64,000 nucleotides of DNA from an uncultured Planctomycetota bacterium (lineage in GTDB: Bacteria; Planctomycetota; Phycisphaerae; UBA1845; Fen-1342). Location of the stretch: assembly GCA_900696525.1 (NCBI GenBank), contig CAADGL010000012.1, positions 372,001-436,000 of the forward strand. The letters are read 5' to 3'. A program made the translations under genes and the position numbers. The notes under the pieces are model-generated. The model had not been told where the DNA came from. It made no database searches and saw only the letters and a list, made by a program, of their open reading frames with translations. Shown here piece after piece: positions 52,739 to 61,687 of this stretch (the first letter of the stretch is position 1; each line of letters opens with the position of its first letter).

Positions 52739-53056
52739 TCACGGGACGCGATACTCACGCGGGCTCACGCCGTAGCGATGCACCAGCGACAGGATCAGCC
52801 CCACCCGGTCGGTGCAGCCCACTTTCTCGTACGCCGTCCGCAGATGGGTGCGCAGCGTGGACCGCTTCATGCCGAGGTGAGCGCAGAGATCGACGTATCC
52901 GTGTCCACGGCAGATCAAGTCCAGCACTTGCGCCTGCCGAGGCGTCAGCAGGTGCGACTTGACGAAGGCCTCCCAATCCGCCGTCGCCAGCAACGGACCG
53001 AAGGCGGTGCGACGGCCAGCGGCGGCCTGCGCTCGCAATCTCTCACGACGTGCCAT
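52739..53056 (-). CDS. LuxR-type helix-turn-helix regulator (105 aa, HTH only)
   Basis: The C-terminal 65 residues form a LuxR-family HTH: LTPRQAQVLDLICRGHGYVD, LCAHLGMKRSTLRTHLRTAY and EKVGCTDRVGLILSLVH. Only about 35 residues precede it, so there is no receiver or ligand-binding domain. It may be a DNA-binding orphan activated by multimerisation or partner contact. ATG 53056 is the first start followed by ordinary sequence; longer in-frame versions to 53416 are low-complexity shadows of the rhamnosidase gene. It diverges from the GH78 rhamnosidase and could regulate it; that is inference from position only. Confidence 0.72.
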   Translation of the reverse strand: MARRERLRAQAAAGRRTAFGPLLATADWEAFVKSHLLTPRQAQVLDLICRGHGYVDLCAHLGMKRSTLRTHLRTAYEKVGCTDRVGLILSLVHRYGVSPREYRVP

Positions 53057-53318
53057 CAAGCGAACTAAACCCCATGGACCCCTTGTTTCTTCCCATCCGA
53101 CGCCTGGGGGCGCCCAGCCTCGCGGCGTCCTCCGTCGCTCGGCGCGCCACCTGCTATGAATAGAAGCGACAATTGTCCCCCAGACCGCGCAACGCAAAAG
53201 TTTTTCGCGCGCCGACCGCCGCGCCAAGACGCGCGCGGACCCTCGGGCGCGGGCGCCGGGGCGACCCCAGCGGGTAACATGGGCAAGCACCGGGGTGAAT
53301 CCCGGAGGAGACCATGGC

Positions 53319-56132
53319 ATGTGCTCAATCTGCCTGGGCGTCTGCCTGGCGCTGGGTGGAACGGCCGGGGCCGCAACAGACCAAGCCGGCGCTCCGCCTC
53401 CCTGTTCACTTGCCACCGCCGACTTGCGTTGCGAGTACCTGACGGACCCGGAGGGCCTGGATGCACGACGACCTCGATTGAGCTGGACCCTGACGGCGCT
53501 GCGTCCGGGCGACCGCGGACTGGTCCAGTCTCGCTATCGAATCCTCGCGGCCAGCACCCCCGAGCGCCTGGCCGCCGACGATCCCGACCTGTGGGATTCG
53601 GGCGAAGTGCGGTCGGACCGGACAAGCCACGTCGAGTACGGCGGGCGGGCGCTGTCGGCCCGGCAGCGCGTGTACTGGAAAGTGCGCGCCTGGGATCGGG
53701 AAGGGCGCCCGTCGGCCTGGAGCGCGCCGGCGACGTGGAGCATGGGGCTATTGGAGCCTTCGGACTGGAATGGCGCGTTGTGGATCGGCGACGCGACGCC
53801 GGCGCCGGCCGACCACGAGCCCCTGCCGGCGCCGCTGCTGCGGAAGGCGTTCGATCGCGGCGGGCGCGGTCCGGTGCGGCGCGCGACGGTGCATGTCACG
53901 GCGTTGGGTCTGTACGAACTGCGAATCAACGGGCGGCGCGTGGGCGACCACGTTCTTTCGCCGGAATGGACGGATTACCACCGGCGCATTCAGTACCAGG
54001 CGTTCGAGATCGCCGAGCTGATCCGCGACGGCGAGAACGTCGTCGGCCTGATGCTCGGCGACGGCTGGTACGCCGGGAAGCTCGGCCTGGCGGGGATCGT
54101 GCCTGGCGGCCCGCCACGGGGCATCTATGGGCGGCAGCCGTGTGCGCTGCTTCGGCTGGAGATCGAGGAAGCCGACGGCACGCGGCTGGTTGTCCTGTCG
54201 GATGGATCGTGGCAGAGCACGCTGGAGGGCCCGGTGCGGGCGGCGGACCTGCTCGACGGCGAGACATACGATGGGCGGCGCGAGATTCCGGGATGGGATG
54301 CGCCTGGAGACCCTGGCGGCGAATGGAAGGCCGTGCGTGTCTTCGATCCTCCGCCGGGCCGCCTCGTCGCGCAGCCCAATGAGCCGATTCGAGTGACGCG
54401 CGAGCTGCGGCCGGTCGCGCTGACGGAGCCGAAGCCGGGAGTCTGGGTCTTCGACCTGGGGCAGAACATGGCCGGCTGGTGCCGGCTGACGACCAGCGGC
54501 CCCGCCGGCACGACGATCACCTTGCGACACGCCGAGGTGCTGAACCCGGACGGCACGGTCTACACGGCCAATCTGCGCGGCGCCGCGCAGACGGATCGAT
54601 TCATCCTGCGCGGCGAAGGGCAGGAGACATTCGAGCCGCGCTTCACGTATCACGGCTTTCGGTACGTTGAAGTCACCGGCCTGCCAAGTCCGCCGACGCG
54701 CGAGCTGCTGGCCGGGCGCGTCGTGCACTCGGCGGCGCGCGAGGTGGGCTCGTTCGAATGCTCGGAGCCGCTGCTGAACAGGCTGTGGCAGAACATCGTC
54801 TGGACACAGCGCGCCAACCTGCACAGCACGCCTACGGACTGTCCGCAGCGCGACGAGCGCTGCGGCTGGATGGGCGACATCCTGGCCTTCGGGCCGACGG
54901 CGTGCTTCAACATGGACATGGCCGCGTTCTTCACGAAGTGGCTGCCCGACACGCGCGACGCCCAGGCCGCCGACGGCCGCTTCGCCGATTTCTCGCCGCA
55001 CGCGTTCGACCCGAACAGCCGCTTCTCGGGCGCCCCGGGCTGGGGCGACGCCGGGGTGTTCGTGCCCTGGACCGCGTGGCAGTTCTACGGCGATCGGCGG
55101 CTGCTGGCGGAGCAGTACGCGGCGGCGCGGCGCTGGGTTGATTTTGTACGCTCGAAGAACCCGGACCTGTTGTGGAAGAACGCCCGCGGCAATGACTACG
55201 GCGACTGGCTGAACGCGGACACGCTGCGGCTCGAAGGCTGGCCGACCCGGGGCGCCGAAGTGCCGAAGGAGGTTTTCGCGACGATGTTCTTCGCGCGCTC
55301 GGCCCAGCTCGTCGCCGACATGGCGCGCGTGCTGGGGGACGCCGGCGGCGCGGAGGAGTACGGCCGGCTCGCGGCGGACATCCGGGCGGCGTTCTGCGCG
55401 GCCTACGTCGGGCCGGACGGGCGGATGCATGGTGACACGCAGGCCGGATACGCGATCGCGCTGAATTTCGATCTGTTGCCAGAGGCCCAGCGGGCGGCGG
55501 CGGCGCGACGGATGGTGGAGCGTTTCGAGCCCTACGGGGGGCAGATATCGACGGGCTTCCACAGCACGGCGCCGCTGATGCTGGAGCTCTCGGGGCGGGG
55601 GTTCAACGACGAGGCCTACCGGCTGGTGCTCAGCCGCACCATGCCCTCGTGGGGCTACGCGATCGACCAGGGTGCGACGACGATCTGGGAGCGCTGGGAC
55701 GGCTACGTCGAGGGCCGCGGCTTCCAGGACCCCGGAATGAACTCGTTTTCGCATTACGCCATCGGGGCGGTCGGCGAGTGGTTCTACAAGGTGATCCTTG
55801 GCATCAACCCCGACCCGGCCGGCCCCGGCTTCGAGCGCGTGATCATTCGCCCGCGCCCAGGCCCCGGCCTGTCGTGGGCCCGCGGCTCATACGACTCGAT
55901 CCGCGGACGCGTCGCCGTCGCCTGGCGGCGCGACGCGGAGGGCCTGGCGCTCGACATCGAGGTTCCACCAAACGTCAGCGCCACAGTCCACGTGCCGACC
56001 GCGAACCCTGAGAAGCTGACCGAGAGCGGCGCCGCGCCCGCGGAATCGCGCGGCGTGCGTCTGCTGCACAGCGGCGGCGGAGAGGCGGTCTTCTCGGTGG
56101 GCTCGGGCCGATACGTGTTCCATGCGCCCTGA
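53319..56132 (+). CDS. Secreted GH78 alpha-L-rhamnosidase
   Basis: A 937-residue enzyme that removes terminal alpha-L-rhamnose. The ATG 53319 gives a signal peptide (MCSICLGVCLALGGTAGA) and has GGAGGAG 8 bases upstream; a GTG 24 bases earlier lacks that spacing. N-terminal beta-sandwich domains are followed by an (alpha/alpha)6 barrel. The barrel carries the GH78 motifs TPTDCPQRDERCGWMGD (general acid region) and TTIWERWDGY (general base Glu). A C-terminal beta domain ends the protein. It is a single-gene unit with a hairpin downstream and a LuxR-type gene divergent from it. Confidence 0.92.
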   Translation: MCSICLGVCLALGGTAGAATDQAGAPPPCSLATADLRCEYLTDPEGLDARRPRLSWTLTALRPGDRGLVQSRYRILAASTPERLAADDPDLWDSGEVRSDRTSHVEYGGRALSARQRVYWKVRAWDREGRPSAWSAPATWSMGLLEPSDWNGALWIGDATPAPADHEPLPAPLLRKAFDRGGRGPVRRATVHVTALGLYELRINGRRVGDHVLSPEWTDYHRRIQYQAFEIAELIRDGENVVGLMLGDGWYAGKLGLAGIVPGGPPRGIYGRQPCALLRLEIEEADGTRLVVLSDGSWQSTLEGPVRAADLLDGETYDGRREIPGWDAPGDPGGEWKAVRVFDPPPGRLVAQPNEPIRVTRELRPVALTEPKPGVWVFDLGQNMAGWCRLTTSGPAGTTITLRHAEVLNPDGTVYTANLRGAAQTDRFILRGEGQETFEPRFTYHGFRYVEVTGLPSPPTRELLAGRVVHSAAREVGSFECSEPLLNRLWQNIVWTQRANLHSTPTDCPQRDERCGWMGDILAFGPTACFNMDMAAFFTKWLPDTRDAQAADGRFADFSPHAFDPNSRFSGAPGWGDAGVFVPWTAWQFYGDRRLLAEQYAAARRWVDFVRSKNPDLLWKNARGNDYGDWLNADTLRLEGWPTRGAEVPKEVFATMFFARSAQLVADMARVLGDAGGAEEYGRLAADIRAAFCAAYVGPDGRMHGDTQAGYAIALNFDLLPEAQRAAAARRMVERFEPYGGQISTGFHSTAPLMLELSGRGFNDEAYRLVLSRTMPSWGYAIDQGATTIWERWDGYVEGRGFQDPGMNSFSHYAIGAVGEWFYKVILGINPDPAGPGFERVIIRPRPGPGLSWARGSYDSIRGRVAVAWRRDAEGLALDIEVPPNVSATVHVPTANPEKLTESGAAPAESRGVRLLHSGGGEAVFSVGSGRYVFHAP

Positions 56133-56144
56133 GCGGCGTGACCG

Positions 56145-56163
56145 GCGGGTGGCGTCCACCCGC
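56145..56163 (+). terminator. Hairpin after the rhamnosidase gene
   Basis: An 8-bp perfect stem, GCGGGTGG/CCACCCGC, with a CGT loop, 12 bases after the stop codon. It is followed by TCTTGCC rather than a true T-run, so termination is only suggested. Confidence 0.4.
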
Positions 56164-56262
56164 TCTTGCCCGGCGTCCATCGGCCGGATAAGGTAAAGTT
56201 GCCGCGCCGATCGCCGGAATCCGCCCCCGCGGGTGGCCCGGCGGCGAGCCCGGCGCTGCCTT

Positions 56263-56345
56263 GGGCGTGTGTCCGAGTGGCCAAAGGAGACGGGCTGTAA
56301 ACCCGTTGGCTTACGCCTACGCTGGTTCGAATCCAGCCGCGCCCA
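56263..56345 (+). tRNA. tRNA-Tyr (GTA)
   Basis: A class II tRNA with acceptor stem GGGCGTG/CGCGCCC and discriminator A. The anticodon stem is ACGGG/CCCGT with loop CTGTAAA, giving anticodon GTA (56297-56299). The long variable arm is TGGCTTACGCCTACG-like, and the T arm is GCTGG-TTCGAAT-CCAGC. CCA is not encoded. The last 29 bases overlap on the opposite strand with the end of the glycosyltransferase gene. Confidence 0.95.
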
Positions 56346-57438
56346 TTCTTGTCATGGCCACTCCTTCGCCCTGCCCGTCCATGGCGTCAATCACCTGCTG
56401 AACGGCCAGTTTCTCCAGGCAGTCGTGGTGACGCAGCGGACAGCGCCTGCGATAGCACGGGGCACAGGGGACCACGTGCGTGACGACCCGCGCGGATCCT
56501 GAATAGGGTCCCGTCCGCCGCGGACTCGTCGGCCCGAAGAGCGCCACCAGCGGCCGCCCCAGCGCCGCCGCGAGATGCATCGGCCCGGAGTCCTGGCTGA
56601 TGACGCGCTCGGCTCCCTCCAGCACCGCCGCCAGCTCGCGCAGTGTCGTGCGACCTGCGAGATTCGCGGGCGGCGTGCGGCAGGCGGCGGCGATCTGAGC
56701 GGCCAGCGGGCGCTCATCCGGCGCGCCGAGCAGCACGCACGACCCGCCTGACGATTGGATGCGATCGATCAGCTCGACGAAACGGGCGGGCGGCCAGCGC
56801 TTGCTGAGCCAGCGGGCGCCGGGGAGGAGGGCGACGTAAGGCGCACCGACGCCTGCGTCGGCGAGTGAGCGCTGCGCGGCACGGCGCTCCGCCTCGGTGA
56901 TCGCCAGCGGAAAGCGGGCCCGGGCGACCGGCCAGCCGAGCGCCCGGGCCACGTGCAGGTTCCGCTCGACGGCGTGTTCGATCTGCGCCGGGCAGGCGAC
57001 GCGCCGCGTGTAGAAGAGCCAGGCGAGCTCGCGAGCGGCGGCGAAGCCGACGCGTTGCGGCGCGCCGCAGGCCCAGCCGAAGAACGCGCTGCGGACAAGC
57101 CCCTGGAGATCGACGACGATATCGAAGCGGGCGCGACGAAGGCGGGAGACGAGGCGCAGAAGATCGGCCATGGCGCCGGGGTGAATCCACAGGCGGCCGA
57201 GGCGTTTGCGGTCGAAAACGATGACCTCGTCGAGCAACGGGTGATTCTCGAGCAGCGGGGCGAAGGCCCTGGCCACGAGCCAGGCGACGTGGGCGCGCGG
57301 ATGCGCTTCGCGCAGCGACGCCAGCACCGGCAGCCCGTGCACGATGTCGCCCAGGGAGCTCGGCTTGATGATGAGGATGCGCGGTCTGCCCCGGGCTTGC
57401 GCATCCGGCGCTGAAGCTGCGATGCCTTGGGCCGTCAC
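56317..57438 (-). CDS. Family 9 glycosyltransferase (ADP-heptose:LPS heptosyltransferase-like)
   Basis: A protein of 373 residues. The N-terminal ILIIKPSSLGDIVHGLPVLA and WLVARAFAPLLENHPLLDEV are GT9 hallmarks. The C-terminal half has LLPGARWLSKRWP and SQDSGPMHLAAALGRPLVAL followed by FGPTSP, the nucleotide-sugar binding region. It should act at the inner face of the inner membrane in LPS core or surface glycan synthesis. The GTG start 57438 has a weak ribosome-binding site. The final ~10 codons (MTRMGAAGFEPA) are antisense to tRNA-Tyr, so the reading frame only ends inside the tRNA gene. Confidence 0.88.
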   Translation of the reverse strand: MTAQGIAASAPDAQARGRPRILIIKPSSLGDIVHGLPVLASLREAHPRAHVAWLVARAFAPLLENHPLLDEVIVFDRKRLGRLWIHPGAMADLLRLVSRLRRARFDIVVDLQGLVRSAFFGWACGAPQRVGFAAARELAWLFYTRRVACPAQIEHAVERNLHVARALGWPVARARFPLAITEAERRAAQRSLADAGVGAPYVALLPGARWLSKRWPPARFVELIDRIQSSGGSCVLLGAPDERPLAAQIAAACRTPPANLAGRTTLRELAAVLEGAERVISQDSGPMHLAAALGRPLVALFGPTSPRRTGPYSGSARVVTHVVPCAPCYRRRCPLRHHDCLEKLAVQQVIDAMDGQGEGVAMTRMGAAGFEPA

Positions 57439-57474
57439 GCGCCCGAGTATAAGCGAACGGCCGGCGCCGCGGCC

Positions 57475-58461
57475 TCACCAGGCCTCGAGGTCGCCGACAA
57501 TCTCCTCGACCAGGTCTTTGAGCGTCAGCAGGCCGACGCAGCGCCCGCGACGGTCGGTGACGATCGCCATGAACTCGTGCGACTGCTGGAGCTTCAACAG
57601 CGCCGCCGGCACGGTCTCGTCGAGTCGCAGCACGACGGCCGGGCGCACGTGCGCGGCGATAGGGCGCTGCTGCGGGTCGGTCAGCACGGTGAAGACCGTG
57701 ACGATCCCGATCATGTTGGCCGGGTGGTCGCGCCAGACGGGCAGCCGCGAGAAGTGCGCCATGCGCGCGATGCGCAGAAAGTCGTCGCGGGCGATGTGCT
57801 CCGGAACGACGGCGGCCCGCGCCAATGGCACCATGACGCGGCCGACATTGACCCGCGAGAGGCTCAGGATGCGCTCGATCGTGTCGCGCTGAAAGCGCGT
57901 CAGCCCGCTTCGCGCCGCCCCTTCGTGCAGCAGGCGCTGCACGCGCGCCCGCGGCAGCAGCTCGGCGTCGCCCTGCCCCCCGCGCCGGATCGCGCCGAGG
58001 ATCAGCCGCGGCACGGTGCGCAGCAGCCAGCTTGCTCCGACGATGCGCGTCGCCTGCCGGCAGGCCAGCAGCGGCCCGGACAGCGCGTACATCAGCCGGT
58101 CGGCGTGGCGCTGGAAAATGTCCTTGGGAATGATGCCGCCGAATACCAGCACGAGCGGCGTGCCGATCGCGGCGGCGTAGAGGTCGGACAGGTGCGGGGG
58201 TGCGCCGGCGAGCATAACGAGGGCCGCGAGCGAGATCGAGCAGATGTAGTCGGCGAGGTTCGTGCCCACGAGCACGGTGATGACGAGCTCGTCGGGGCGC
58301 TCCATGAGCCGGGCCAGGCGGCGGGCGCGCGGCGCTCCCTGCTCGCTGCGGACCCGCAGCCGCACGCGGTTCAGCGAATAGACGCCCGTTTCGGCGCCGG
58401 AGAACAGACCGCTCAGCACCAGGCCGAACAACGCGGCGACCAGCCATGGCAGCCAGTCCAT
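57475..58461 (-). CDS. CNNM/CorC-type transmembrane CBS protein (short)
   Basis: A 328-residue protein with a DUF21/CNNM membrane domain (helices around residues 5-25, 60-90 and 95-115, including LFSGAETGVYSLNRVRLR) and two CBS domains (VGRVMVPLARAAVVP; GLLTLKDLVEEIVGDLEAW). It lacks the C-terminal CorC/HlyC transporter-associated domain that its upstream neighbour has. The family is implicated in Mg2+ or Co2+ homeostasis. ATG 58461 overlaps the neighbour's TGA (TGATG). It is co-transcribed with the longer paralogue. Confidence 0.88.
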   Translation of the reverse strand: MDWLPWLVAALFGLVLSGLFSGAETGVYSLNRVRLRVRSEQGAPRARRLARLMERPDELVITVLVGTNLADYICSISLAALVMLAGAPPHLSDLYAAAIGTPLVLVFGGIIPKDIFQRHADRLMYALSGPLLACRQATRIVGASWLLRTVPRLILGAIRRGGQGDAELLPRARVQRLLHEGAARSGLTRFQRDTIERILSLSRVNVGRVMVPLARAAVVPEHIARDDFLRIARMAHFSRLPVWRDHPANMIGIVTVFTVLTDPQQRPIAAHVRPAVVLRLDETVPAALLKLQQSHEFMAIVTDRRGRCVGLLTLKDLVEEIVGDLEAW

Positions 58462-59816
58462 CACGGCGCCGCTCCCGCAGGCACCGGCGGCCGGTCCTCC
58501 GCCGCATCGCCGCGGAGCACGAGCCTGAGTCGCTCGACGCGCCGGCGGCGCGTGCGCGTGACGCGGAGCTCGACGTTGCCGATGCGGACCGTGTCGCCGA
58601 CGCGCGCCGGGCGGCCGAGGCGGGCGGTGACGAGTCCGCCGACGGTGGTGACGCGTTCGGCGAGGTCCGGGGCGCCGAAGGTCTCGGCCCAGTAGCGGGC
58701 GCTGAGCCGGCCGCTGACGTCGTACTCGCCGTCGGCGACGGGGACGATCTCGGGCTCGCCGGCGGGCTCGTCGGGGCCTCGGATTTCGCCGACGATCTGC
58801 TCGATGACGTCTTCGAGGGTGACAAGGCCGGCCATGCCGCCGTACTCGTCGACGACGATCGCGAGCTGCGAGCGCGTCGAGCGGAAGTGCTGGAGGAGCT
58901 GCTCGCAGGTGATCAGCTCGGGGACGAAGCGCACGGGCTGCACGAGCTCGCGCAGCGGACGCTCAGGGGAGAAGAACAGCACCTTGGCGTAGATCAGGCC
59001 GACGATGTTGTCGATGGCGCCGTCGTAGACGGGGATCTTGCGGCGTCGTGTGCGCTGCATCAGCTCGCGCAGCCCTTCCGGTCCGGCATTGACGTCGTAG
59101 AGCTGCACTTCGACGCGCGGGACCATGACGTCGCGCACCTGGAGCACGCTGAGGTTGATCACCTCGCGCAGAAAGTCGGTCTCGATCGGGTCGATGACGC
59201 CGTGCTGGCGGCTCATCTCCAGCAGCGTCTTGAGTTCGAGGTGCGTCACGTCGCGTTCGCTGCGCTGTTCCTCCCGCCCGCGCGGCTCGAGCAGCCTCGT
59301 CAACGGAACCACGAGCAGCAGATCGATCACGCGCCCGACCGGTCCCAGGACGTAGCCGGCCGCGTTGACAACGCCCGCACACCACGGTGCCAGCCGGTCC
59401 GCCAGCGTCACACCGAGCACCTTCGGCACGGTCTCGCCGCAGATCAGCACCGCCAGCACGCTCGTCAGGCCCAGCAGCGGCGCCACCCACGGCCCGGCGT
59501 CGCCCACCAGCCGGTACGTCAGCACATACGTCGCGGCGAACAGCGCCACGTTCACCGACGTGTTCCCGACCAGGATGACCGTCAGCGCCCGCTTCGGCTC
59601 GCGCATCAGGACCGCGCTGAGCCGCCGCAGCGGATTGCCGCTCTGGGCGTTGCTCTGCAACTGGAGAGGCGTGAGCGAAAAGAGGACGGCTTCGCTCGCG
59701 GAGAACACTCCCGACAGGGCCAGCAGCACACCGATCAGGACAAGCGTGCCGGCAACGCCGGCCGCATCAGCGGACGGCGCGGCCGAGACACCGGCCAGCA
59801 GGACAGCAGACAGCAT
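58461..59816 (-). CDS. CNNM/CBS/CorC-HlyC protein (long)
   Basis: A 451-residue protein with a signal-like start. The DUF21 membrane domain includes LSGVFSASEAVLFSLTPLQL and LICGETVPKVLGV. Two CBS domains follow (VRDVMVPRVEVQLYDVN; IVVDEYGGMAGLVTLEDVIE), then a C-terminal CorC/HlyC FAD-like domain (EYDVSGRLSARYWAETFGAP...TVGGLVTARLGR). Members are thought to function in Mg2+/Co2+ efflux or uptake regulation. It lies 48 bases after the HAF-repeat gene and is coupled to the downstream paralogue. Confidence 0.9.
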   Translation of the reverse strand: MLSAVLLAGVSAAPSADAAGVAGTLVLIGVLLALSGVFSASEAVLFSLTPLQLQSNAQSGNPLRRLSAVLMREPKRALTVILVGNTSVNVALFAATYVLTYRLVGDAGPWVAPLLGLTSVLAVLICGETVPKVLGVTLADRLAPWCAGVVNAAGYVLGPVGRVIDLLLVVPLTRLLEPRGREEQRSERDVTHLELKTLLEMSRQHGVIDPIETDFLREVINLSVLQVRDVMVPRVEVQLYDVNAGPEGLRELMQRTRRRKIPVYDGAIDNIVGLIYAKVLFFSPERPLRELVQPVRFVPELITCEQLLQHFRSTRSQLAIVVDEYGGMAGLVTLEDVIEQIVGEIRGPDEPAGEPEIVPVADGEYDVSGRLSARYWAETFGAPDLAERVTTVGGLVTARLGRPARVGDTVRIGNVELRVTRTRRRRVERLRLVLRGDAAEDRPPVPAGAAP

Positions 59817-59864
59817 CAGCGATCATGGTCGCGCCAAGCCGCGCCGACGGCAAGCCGCGGGCCG

Positions 59865-61370
59865 TCAGCGCGGACGAAACCGCCGCATGCCGATCAGCCC
59901 CGCGAGCGTCACGGGCAGGATCGCCGCCGTGCCGAACCCGCAGGTATTCAGCGTCGCGTCACTGGTCTGGCCGGCGACCGGGGCGTTCGGATCGGAGCCG
60001 CCCTGGAGATTGGCCGGCGTGCCGACGATCGGCTGACCACCCGCGCCCCCGGAGCCGCTCGACCCGCCGCTGTTGCCCAGCGCCTCGTTCAGCGCCGCCT
60101 CGGCGGCCGCGGCGGCGGCGATCTGAGCCGGGGTGGCGGGCGTGAACAGGAACGGGCGCGACTCACCGCCGCCGGGACGCGAGGCGAAGCCGACGATCTG
60201 CCCGGCGTCGTTGATGCCGCGGGCCTCCGTGAGGACGAGCCCGCCCAGAGACTGGCCAAAGAGCAGCGCGCTGTTGAGGTCAGTCATGACGCCGTTGATC
60301 CAGACGAAGGCACGGCGCTGGCCGGCGGCGTTCTCCGCCCAGCCGACGACGTGGCCCTGCTCGTTGATGGCGGCGGCGCTGCTGCTGCGTCCGCCGAGCG
60401 TGCCGAGGTCGGTCATTACGCCGCCGCTCCAGAGGAAGGCGTGGGTGTTGAAATCGGCAGTATCGGACTCGCCGACGACCTGGTTGCTGTTGTTGATGGC
60501 GCGCGCCCAACTGTTGTGTCCGCCGAGCGTGCCCAGATCGAGCATCAGGTCGTTGGCGCCGTCGCTGTTGGCGTCGGCGAACCAGGTGTCGCCGGCCGGC
60601 GTGATCATGAAGGCGTGATAGCGGGCCGGGGGGTTGTTGTTCGACAGGTACGAGTAGCCGACGATGACACCGGCATCGTTGACGCCGTGCGCGGCGCTTT
60701 CGGCGCCGCCGAGCGTGCCCAGATCGACCATGAGCTGATTGACGTAGTCGTCGTTCGGGTCGGAAGGCGGGACGAACCACACGCCGTTCTGCGGCCGCAC
60801 GAGGAACGCGCGGATGGTGGCGGCGTTGTTGACGTCCGCCCAGCCGACGACGTGATTCGCGTTGCTGATGGCGGTGGCGACGCTGTTGTAGGCCGTGCAG
60901 GGGTTTCCGAACGTCCAGAGCTCGGTGATGGCGTCGCCCGGGATAGGCGTGGCCAGGTCGGTCAGCACCGCGGGGCGCATCACGAAGGCGTGCCAGACGT
61001 CGATCGTGCGACCGGGGCACTGCAAGCGCGTCTGCGCGGTGCCGACGACCTGGTCGCCGTCGGAAATCGCGTAGGCCTCGGCGATGTCGATCGTGAAATC
61101 CTGGAGGAGCATGAAATGCGTGGTGTCGTTCACGTCCGTGAACTGCTCGTTGTACCAGTGTGCGGCGTGATGGCCCGAGCCGCCGGCGATCCAGCCCACA
61201 ACCTGGCCGTACTGGTTGATGTCGTAGGCGCGGCTGCCGACGCCGCTGGTGTTCTGATCGAGGGTGGCGTTGATGTACGGTGGCGAGCCTTGCGCCACCT
61301 GGGGCCACGTTGACGCGCACGCCAGGCCGATAATCGCGCACTTGCAGGCAGTCAGGTTGTTAGGCCGCAT
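59865..61370 (-). CDS. Secreted HAF-repeat protein with C-terminal sorting tail
   Basis: A 501-residue exported protein of the HAF family of extracellular repeats. The signal peptide is CAIIGLACASTWPQVAQGS. Repeats of about 45 residues carry DLGTLGG followed by an INxxGxVVG turn: VDLGTLGGAESAAHGVNDAG, LDLGTLGGHNSWARAINNSN and TDLGTLGGRSSSAAAINEQG, plus more diverged copies. A Ser/Gly linker and NTCGFGTAA, a hydrophobic helix and RRFRPR complete the C-terminus. The start ATG 61370 has GAGGA 7 bases upstream. No enzymatic role is known for HAF repeats. Confidence 0.84.
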   Translation of the reverse strand: MRPNNLTACKCAIIGLACASTWPQVAQGSPPYINATLDQNTSGVGSRAYDINQYGQVVGWIAGGSGHHAAHWYNEQFTDVNDTTHFMLLQDFTIDIAEAYAISDGDQVVGTAQTRLQCPGRTIDVWHAFVMRPAVLTDLATPIPGDAITELWTFGNPCTAYNSVATAISNANHVVGWADVNNAATIRAFLVRPQNGVWFVPPSDPNDDYVNQLMVDLGTLGGAESAAHGVNDAGVIVGYSYLSNNNPPARYHAFMITPAGDTWFADANSDGANDLMLDLGTLGGHNSWARAINNSNQVVGESDTADFNTHAFLWSGGVMTDLGTLGGRSSSAAAINEQGHVVGWAENAAGQRRAFVWINGVMTDLNSALLFGQSLGGLVLTEARGINDAGQIVGFASRPGGGESRPFLFTPATPAQIAAAAAAEAALNEALGNSGGSSGSGGAGGQPIVGTPANLQGGSDPNAPVAGQTSDATLNTCGFGTAAILPVTLAGLIGMRRFRPR

Positions 61371-61687
61371 GACATTGTCCTCAGGAGCCATTCGGTGTGC
61401 CGGCGACTCCACGTCATAAGGTTCGATTCACGCGCAAGGACGACAACCGGTCCGCGTCTGCGCGCGGCAGGCCGCGGGGATCGGCAAACGGGGAGATCGT
61501 CAACTTGCGGGGCTCGCTTCAGCCCGCGGACCGGGAAATCGGACGCGCGTCGCGGACGCGCTCAGATTGCCTGTGCAGCCGGCGAATTGCAGGCTAAAGC
61601 ACGGGCCGTTTTGGGCCGACCCGATAAGCGGACACCGGCCACACCCGCCGTCACGGGGCCGGCCTAGCCACCCAGCGGAGCAGCGTC
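61371..61687. other. Intergenic region between divergent secreted-protein genes
   Basis: A 317-base gap that must contain both promoters. I find no RNA gene, repeat copy or convincing -35/-10 pair. The frames across it are Arg/Ala-rich shadows. Confidence 0.45.

Noticed and set aside
53295-53318. GTG 53295 or ATG 53314 as rhamnosidase start
   Set aside because: ATG 53314 is out of frame and GTG 53295 lies before the strong GGAGGAG site, which is correctly spaced for ATG 53319.
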